From NCBI RefSeq assembly GCF_918797505.1, contig NC_092802.1, forward strand, positions 22,155,883-22,219,882: 64,000 nucleotides of DNA, in the 5' to 3' direction. A program made the translations under genes and the position numbers. The DNA is from Bemisia tabaci (taxonomy: Eukaryota; Arthropoda; Insecta; Hemiptera; Aleyrodidae). How positions within the stretch are numbered: the first letter of the stretch is position 1; each line of letters starts with the position of its first letter. This document shows positions 22,001 to 31,418 of the stretch, in pieces. Below the pieces are notes generated by a model that saw only the letters and a list, made by a program, of their open reading frames with translations, was not told the DNA's origin and did no database searches.

Positions 22001-25000
22001 GATGACTTAAAAAGCTCACTGATCCGACACTAGTCATTAAAAAATTGTGCATATTCCCCCAGAGGAATGCAGATAGTGAGGGATGACCTTGTAAACAATA
22101 TTTGTTGTCTGTCATTCTAAAGGTCAATATATACTAAAAAAATTTAAATCCCCAACAATATGCTTCAAAAGCACAAAAACCCGTCAATTGTAAGCCAAAA
22201 GAACACAGTTGGATATCTTGATGCCTCAGTTGCGCCTTCAAATAGCTAGATAGGCAAACACACCTTCAATCGTCGATTTGTAGTTGCAAACTTGCAGATC
22301 TCGCAAATCACCAGAGGTTGCGGAGTTGTGTGGGTTTCCGCGTATGCAACTTGCACATAGTATTTTTAATTTTTTTTCCTCTTTTTTGATATTATTTGCA
22401 TTAAAAGGTTTTTCCGCTTTTATTTTAGATTTCAATCGGAAAAAAGAGACAAAGCCTTTAAACCACCACAAAAACTAAAATCAGAAACTAAACAAAAGTA
22501 AATGCTAATTATTTGTCCTTGCCAGAATTCGACGGTCATTTTCTTCACCAAAATTTGTCGCTATCATATTTCTAACGATATTTAACAAAAAACAAACAAA
22601 CTAACAAACAAACAAACAAACAACAAATGATTTGAAAATACTGAATATGGCAATTGACTGATTGGTTGCCGCACGATGGCTACAGTAACCAGACGATTTT
22701 GGGCATACCTCTTATGGATCAGCGGAATGATTGCTGAAATTGCTGTACAAAACGATAGACAAAGAGGACATAGAGCGTATGGAGCGATCCCATTGATTGA
22801 AATTTATGGTCCTTATAGACTAAGGGGATAAATGAAGGACTAACTATGGGGTCTCTCGTGGGTTGCTGTTATAGTTAGTCAATTACCTTTCTCCTTTGTC
22901 TATTGGAGCCACCCACTTCCACCAATAGGATCTCTTTAAATCCCTTTTGTCTTCTTTGTCGTTAGTTTTGTCTATAAATTTCAACAATCAGCCCGCAAGT
23001 GCAGACTTCTGATTTTCCACCAAAGTGAACGCCCGTTCAATGTGATTTCTCCATGTTTTTTAAGTTACATTTTCGCAATACTGCTTTTATGCTAGGCCTT
23101 GTCCACACGCGCAAAGCACCCGAAACTTTGGCGAAATAAGTTATAGATGAGTTATAACTTATTACGTCTGTGCACAGAAAAAGGGGCAAAAGACGACGCG
23201 CAGCTAGAAGTTCTGCGAATCGTCGCTTGTGTGGACAAGGCCTTATGAAAATGTTTTTTGCTTACTTATGGAGGTTTTTCCGGAGATATCAGGGGAGATT
23301 TAATTGGACGGATTCGGAAAAATCACCAGGAACATCCTAAAATGCTTGAAAGACAACTGAAGTGATTTTAGTATTTGTGCCAGTCCCAAGTCTGGATAAA
23401 GTGTGAGGGGAGGCTTTATTTTTGATAAAGAGCGTTTTATGGACCGTGTTAATCAGAAAAAGCCAAGCCACATCAGCCATTGACAATTTAATTGGGCATT
23501 TCAATATTAAACAAGAGAACGTTTGCGTGAAGTCCTTTGATTTTAAGGAATTTGCTTCGCACATACAGAAAGTTCACTGAAATTTGCACAAAAATCCGCA
23601 CAATTCATAGAAAATTAAATTTGACAGTAGCATGTGGCTTGGCTCCTTTCTGCTTAATGCGGTCCATATTGTCTTTTTCTCTACATAGAACCCTTTCCTC
23701 GCGGGAATGGATGACAAAAAACTACCAACCTGAGTTGCGGGTAGACCACGCTCTGATAAGGGAAAGACTGATCGTCGACGATGTGCCAATGAAAGACGTT
23801 ATACTTGTTATATGCCATACCGTCAAGCACTTGCTGGATTTCCGGAACAGAGAAAAAATGCCTTGATGTGTCTAGCAACAGCCCACGGTGCTTAAAGCGA
23901 GGCTCGTCCTCTATGAAAATCCCGTCCATTATTAACTATGAAAGTAAAATTAATCAAATTGTGTACAGAAATAACGATTTAAGGGCTAGAGTTTAGAATA
24001 ACATCACCTAAATGGAGATGTTGTACGTGTGAGGAATTTCGGATTTGACTGTTGATTCTTTTGTAAAAGTTTACGAGAAACACGATGGTGCCACTGGTTT
24101 TCTCTGAAATCAACTCCCAAGCTCAAAAAGAGCTCTCAAGTTGAGGGCGTAATGGAGGGTATATCCCACGTTATCCTGAGAGTCCACCTCTACATCAAGA
24201 CCAACTCTCCATGCAAAGATAAGGAGCAAATACATTGTCAGGGCTGCCACTTTATTTAAGGACTCCAAAACTGAAAACACGGCAATTCTGCTAATGTATT
24301 CCCTCCCTATCTTTGCATGGAGAGTTTGTCTTGATGTAGAGGTGGACTCTCAGGATAGCGTGGGATATCCCCTCCATTTTGGCCTCAACTTGAGAGCTTT
24401 TTTGAGCTTGGGAGTTGATGTCAGAGAAACCCAGTGGTACCATCGTGTTTCTCGCGAACTTTTTCATAAGAATCAACAGTCAAATCGCAAATTTCTCACA
24501 CACGGAACATCTCCCATTATGGGTAGGTATCAGTCCTGCCTTTCAAAGGCCCTACCAAGTGTCCTACCAAGGCTGGTCCTGCAACTCGCAGGACCAGCCA
24601 CTTATTTGGGCAGGGCTGGTGCCTTTACCCAAAATTTTTCCTGCGGCGCACAGTGGATCGAGTCAATCAGTAAAGTTGGACATAAAATTATTGGCTTAAA
24701 CTGCAAAATTTGATGTTTAATTCGTCATATTTTAAATTTTAAAGAGTTCTTACGGAAGAAAATTTCACGAGGGAACCAATGGAACAACTTTTAAAATCTC
24801 AAAGTTATGTATAAGTAGGAGTAAAAAGAGAGAACCCCGCAATTCCACCCAATACTATGAGGAAGTGATTTTACACACGAAAGGAGACAATACAACTTAA
24901 GGAATTAAATATTTTAGGATAAGGAAGTGCTTTTAACCTCACATTTCTAGCCAATACTATAAGGAAGTATTTTTATACACGATTGTATTGCTATGAAGAA

Positions 25001-28000
25001 ACCTTATACACGATTGTATTGCTATGAAGAAACCCGTTTCCACACCACCACAGAGGTAGGGTTATCAGCGCGTTTTTATAAAGTGGTATCCCCAGTAGGC
25101 CTATTCCACTAGATGAGAGCTCTCCTTTTATATATTTTTTTAATTTTTTTATTTTTTATTTTTTTTTTCAATTTTTTTTATTTTTTTTCAAACAAGAGGA
25201 TATTCGATAACGTCAACTCCCTCTTCAACATTTACTTTTGATACTTGATGAGAGTTTTCAGGAGTCCAAAGATGTTTTTTTGTGAGAAACTTTTTATTTT
25301 TTTTTTATACGAAATATATCACAAATAATACATATTCCACTAAAAATAAAACTTAATATAATGATTATACTACAAATGATATGCTTTTCTTTTTTCAAAA
25401 TTTCGCTACAGATATGTGTTGAATTTTCTATCAGACGATTTACACGTAAGTTTACCGCATCGTAGAAAGAATCGTCACATAAATTCGAATCTTGAATCAA
25501 TTTTTTTTAGATATTCTTGCACTACCTTTTCGGAGGAATTTGATTTCTCACACGTATTTATTTTCTTATTTTCTGCGCACAGAGTTTCATCCATTTTCCG
25601 TACACGAACACCTTCTTCCCATTTTATAGCATTTTCGGTACACAATTTGATCCACTTGATAGGTTAATTTCAACGATTTCATTATCACTAACGTTGAAGT
25701 ATTCATCCAGCCATCCCTCACAGCTTGCAGATAAAGTAAGACACAGTACGATCATGAACATTCTTCTGATCATTCTTCTATTTCCTTCTTCTTGGATCCA
25801 CTGGTTGTGAGAATCGTCGAAACCCAACCATTTGACGAGGACTTGGTCGCCTTTCCTTTTCAACACTTTTTCAACTGCTTTCATGATGCTAACAACGAAC
25901 AGGAAGCAATAGCTAACAACGAGTGTCCAAGGCTTGACCTACGCTGAGTCTGTGTAAGGTGTGCACCGGGTCGGTATTTTGATCGGATAACGCTCACTGA
26001 CCGTCATCCAATCTGTCACAAAAATTCTAGGGCGACGATTCTCACAACCAGTGGATCAAGAAGAAGGAAATAGAAGAATGATCAGAAGAATGTTCATGAT
26101 CGTACTGTGTCTTACTTTATCTGCAAGCTGTGAGGGATGGCTGGATGAATACTTCAACGTTAGTGATAATGAAATCGTTAAAAATGAAGCTATCAAGTGG
26201 ATCAAATTGTGTACCGAAAATGCTATAAAATGGGAAGAAGGTGTTCGTGTACGGAAAATGGATGAAACTCTGTGCGCAGAAAATAAGAAAATAAATTCGT
26301 GTGAGAAATCAAATTCCTCCGAAAAGGTAGTGCAAGAATATCTAAAAAAAATTGATTCAAGATTCGAATTTATATGACGATTCTTTCTACGATGCGGTAA
26401 ACTTACGTGTAAATCGTCTGATAGAAAATTCAACACACGTCTGTAGTGAAATTTTGAAAAAAGAAAAGCATATCACTTGTAGTATAATCATTATATTACA
26501 TATGTATACTCACTGCTCACAGGCAGTGAGCTCCTGGACAGTCAAAACGCCTTCACGTAAGTGCGTATGCAACACGGACATCCACGGGGCCCGAATAGTT
26601 GCATCAAGCAGTTATAATGAATACTGTAATTATACTGGTAGTGTTCTTCAAATTCGAAAGTAACTGAAGGCGCCTTGCCGATTCCTCTCGCACCAGAACT
26701 TAATTTCAGCGTCTCCTATTGTACTGATGAAGGAAACTTTTACTTATTTTTATCGCGACTTTGTCAATTTTCCGAATGAAGATTTGATCGTTTAATTATA
26801 TAAAAAAACATTGCTGCGTAGTATATATGTGAGGTGCGGCCTCTACCCTCTTTGCGGGCTGATTTTTGAAATTGATGGACAAAGCTATAGACAAATAAGA
26901 CAAAAAGGATATTGAGGGATCCTATCGGTGGAAGCGGATGCACTGGAATAAAAAAACACATTGGATCTAGAGACCAAACTCTTAAAAACATCGACAAGAA
27001 AAAGTACTCTTGATTCAATCAGAATCTAGCTTAAATCAAGAACCAAGCCTCTTAATTTAAGCGGATTTCGTTTTGATTCAAGCAAATATCCAATCGAATC
27101 AAGAGTATTTTTTCTTGTCAATGTTTTCAAGAGTCTGGACTATAAATCAAATGTGTTTTTTTTCTAGGGTGGTTACAATAGACAAATAAGGTAGGTAATA
27201 GACTAACTAACGGCAACTCACAAGAGACCAATCATTCATTTATTTTCTCCCTTAGTCTATAAGAACCAACCATTTCAACCAATAGGATCGCTCCATACTC
27301 CATAAGTCTTCTTTGTCTATAGCTTTGTCCGCCAATTTTAAGAATCAACCTGCTGCTCTGAGAACGACAAATGCGGTAAATTCGATTCATTGTCACTTCA
27401 GGATAAATTCGAGCGCGCATCTCAGCATATATTTGAATTTTTTTCGCCGGAGAGTGAGAAAAATGTCCAGTCAGAAATGTAAATCAGAGCTCCATTCTGC
27501 AGGGCCCAAAGCTTTCAGAAAATATGGCTTACATAACTGATTGCTTCAGGATCAATAAATCGGGGCACCAGTGGACAGAGTTCTTGAAATAACAAATAAA
27601 TTATCATTTATTCGTTTTTTCATCTAGGTATCCTTTATATACTATATCTAGTATTTTAAGGATGTCGGTCTTAAGTTCTCACTTAAAATCCTGGATGAGC
27701 TGTTGACTAAAATCAAAAAAAGTTTCCTCTCAGATTTTTTAAACGCAGTCATAAAACCGGAGGAACTCACTTGAAACGAATAATCTCATTGCCGTACTTA
27801 AAAGGTGTAATCCCTTAGGTAACAGGTTTAATAATGCGCAAATGTCTTGCCTGTGGTAAGTTAGAAGTATAGCATTACGCATTAAATCATTACAGCTGAC
27901 ATACTTTCAGACATGTGCCTTATGAATATAGAAATGAAGATGTTGCATGTGTGAGGGATTTGCGATTTTACCATTGATTCTTACATAAAAGTTTGCGAGA

Positions 28001-31000
28001 AACACGATGGTGCCACTGGTTTTCTCTGAAATTATCTCCCAAGCTCAAAAAAAAGCTCTCAAAGTGAGGCCAAAATGGAGGGAATATCCAAAGCTACCCT
28101 GAGATTTCATCTCTACATCAAAACAAACTCTCCATGCAAAGATAGGGAGCAAATACATTAGCAGGGTTGCCTTGTTTTCAGTTTTGGAGTCCCCAAATAA
28201 AGTGGCAGCCCTGTCTATGTATTTGCTCCCTATCTTTGCATGGAGAGTTTGTCTTTGATGTAGAGGTGGACTCTCAGGATAGCATGGGATATCCCCTCCA
28301 TTTTGGCCTCAACTTGAGAGCTTTTTTTGAGCTTGGGAGATGATTTCAGAGAAAACCAGTGGCACCATCGTGTTCCTCGCGAACTTTGACGTAAAAATCA
28401 ACAGTCAAATCGCAGATTCCTCACACATGCAACATCTCCATTGCGGTGACTTACCATGCGGCCTGTTTTATCCGGTACGAGGATCTGTGAAAAGGACTCG
28501 AGACCTCTGAGAATGCCCCATATCGAGTTTGCTGATATGCGATTCATGAATATAAGGGCCGATGAGAAATGACTCACCGTCAGATTATCTGCAAATAAAG
28601 CACATTTAAGAAAATCATTAAAATGTGAATATCGACGGTGAAACTACCAAACCTCGTATCTCGGTTTGCGACGTCGCAGACTTCCTGCCATACTTTATTT
28701 TTTAAATAGAAGACTACTCAACGTCAATTCGTGAAAACTTCCGTGATTTTTCCTCTTTGTGCGGAGAAAAATCTGCGAAAATTGTGAGTAATGATATTGA
28801 TTTGATCTCCTTCAAAAAAATATAATGTGAGTGGAGATTTTTAAACACCGCAAACGAGATACGTGGTCTGGTAGTTTCACAGTCGATATGTGTTTAAACT
28901 AAATTCACATGCATTTACATGCGTCCAAGGACAAAAGAAGCTCTTTCAAGACCGAACTCTTCTGAATATTTCATCGATTTGATATGTAACATTTACAGAC
29001 ATGTGATTTTTTCTTATAACAACCGCAGTCTTTGCCGGAAAATTTGCATGAAACTTTGCCATAAATTTTATTTCTCGAATTATATTTCCAAAAGCAATCG
29101 CAGTTGGTGTCAATTGAGATGAGTCGCAATCAAAATTCATCCTCTTGCAAATAAAAAGTGTTATATTTTTCTGATAATCGTGAATCCATCGCAAAAAAAA
29201 GAAAGCGGAAAATTTTAACGGAAACTGTTGGGCTACCGCACCTTGAAACAGCGGTACATAAAAAATGGAGAAAAATTGATGTTTTGCACAACTGTTTGTT
29301 TTTCACAACGATTTATGGACAAAGTAGCTTCCAGCTGTGAAAATATTACGTCATACTCTCACGTGACCTGGGATTCAAATTTCGAATGGATAAACGTATT
29401 TGTTTTCAGGAAAAAACTGGTCTGTGGCTCAGTGAAAACGGTGCACCATGCCAAGCTTAGCATGTTTTTTTGTAATTTCTCCGCACAAAACGATTATGCA
29501 ATAAAGTGATGAAAAATCACGATAGTGAGATTTTCGCGGGCTTCGATGAATAGAGGCATACCCTACGCCACACAGTGGATCGAGTCAACTACAGAGAGGT
29601 CGCACATGATTTTTTTCACTAAAATTTCGTCACATTTTTTTCAAAGTTTTGTATAAATGGAGTTATAAGCGTAAAGCTTCCAAATTTTGTCCGACCTCTC
29701 CTATTGGCTCGATCCATTGTGCGACAGTACAGTGGTACATTACTGGTACCACCTCCATACCTCGCGCCACGCGTGTCTGGGCCACTTAAATGCGCGGAGG
29801 AATACTGCCGTGCTAAGGCAGTGGCGTGGCGTGCTTCGCGATATATCGATTGATACCTCACTCAAACCTATGAAAAAAGATCGATTATCAGGGTGTTCGC
29901 AGCGAACACCTTAGTAATCGATTCTTTACCATAGCTTCAAATGGCGAGATATCGATAATCGATCATTCACGCCACGCCACTGGTGCTAAGAAAAAACGCC
30001 GTATGAACATTCGAGAGGTGCCGAAGTTCCTTCAATAAACTGTTGATTTTTTAGGAAAGTTATGAATAGTATTTCTTGACATTTTCAGGAACTCTAGGTG
30101 AAATTGCGAACAACATTATCTGAAAAATTGAAAGAGAAATGTTTCCACAAATTTTCCCGAAAATCCGCAACTTAGCAAAAGGAAATAGGGCAACACCTGA
30201 ACACGGCGTTTTTTCCTAGCACGGCAGAATACTCAAAGGGACTAGAGTATCTTTATACTGAGAGTCAAGACAATGTGAATCCATTTCTGATTGGTTCCCG
30301 TATTGTAGGCCTTCACAGTGTCACGAACGGGAATAAAGATTACATTTTCACCGAGTGCAAAGATTATATAATCTGGAATGGACCAGGGAATCACGGGTTC
30401 GGCAAGGAGCAAACAGAATGAGAGGTGGAACGAAGAAAGGGCTTGAGAATAGGCCAATCAAAGATTACGAAAAACGTTCAATTTGTGTAATCTTTATTCC
30501 CGTTTGTGACTTCATGAGGGGGTGTTGTCTTGACTCTCTGTATAAAGGGAGTCTAAAGGGGACATGAAAGGATTCTGGACCTACACGACTCATCCATGTT
30601 GTCCGAAGGGATCTCCTCGCAAGGGCTCCTCAAGTCCACCCTGAGGGCTGGCAGCTTGGTTGCGTCCACTTCCGCGGGTGAGTCCTTATTGTATGCGGCG
30701 TCCACCTTCCCATATCGGACGGCGTTTTTTATCAGGAGCTTGTAGCGGTTTAGCGCTTTCTCGAGGATCGGGCAGGTCTGGCCAACGCTCTGCAAGAATA
30801 TACAGAACCTTGAGTCGCAGAATCGTGTTTTCGTGGTTGCACTTTTTTTCTCTGCGCGAAGCAAATTCTGAGAAAATTCAGTTTTAAGCGCTCAGCCGAT
30901 AGGCAGCGCATTTTGATTTCGACTTGCCTCTGAGTACTAGTATACTAGTGCTTATTCGTTTAAGTGGCGCACCCGCTCATCGATGTGTAGGCTTTTTTTT

Positions 31001-31375
31001 TGGGGGGGGGGGGGTCCATTTTTAAAATAAATAAAGCTGTGAAAACTGTATTTTATGCTTTTAACGTAATGCGCAGGTAGTTTCGATTGTTTGTCTATAA
31101 GAAAATTTCTTAGCGGTAGAGTAATTCTTATCGAAATTGATCGTTGAACTCAAATGAAGCCTAAAAAAAACGCGCCTGATGAACTCAACGGTGAGCTCAT
31201 TTTCGGGAAACAAAAATACGCGTTTACGGTTTCCTTGGTAACCTTTGTTTGCTATCAGCTGATGTTTTATTTCCATTTCCCAGCCAAGTCGACGGAGTTT
31301 ATACGTCCTTTCTTCATTAAATACATTTACTAACACCTGAGCGCTTTTCTAATTCGACAGTATTCGAACTTTCCC

Positions 31376-31418
<43 letters not shown>

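Noticed and set aside
21300..22040. CRISPR array
   Set aside because: Units are contiguous 78-bp tandem repeats with no unique spacers, in eukaryotic DNA.
24294..24713. Plus-strand 139-codon frame
   Set aside because: It runs through a foldback element and its flanks; the repeat at 27.9-28.4 kb does not conserve the frame.
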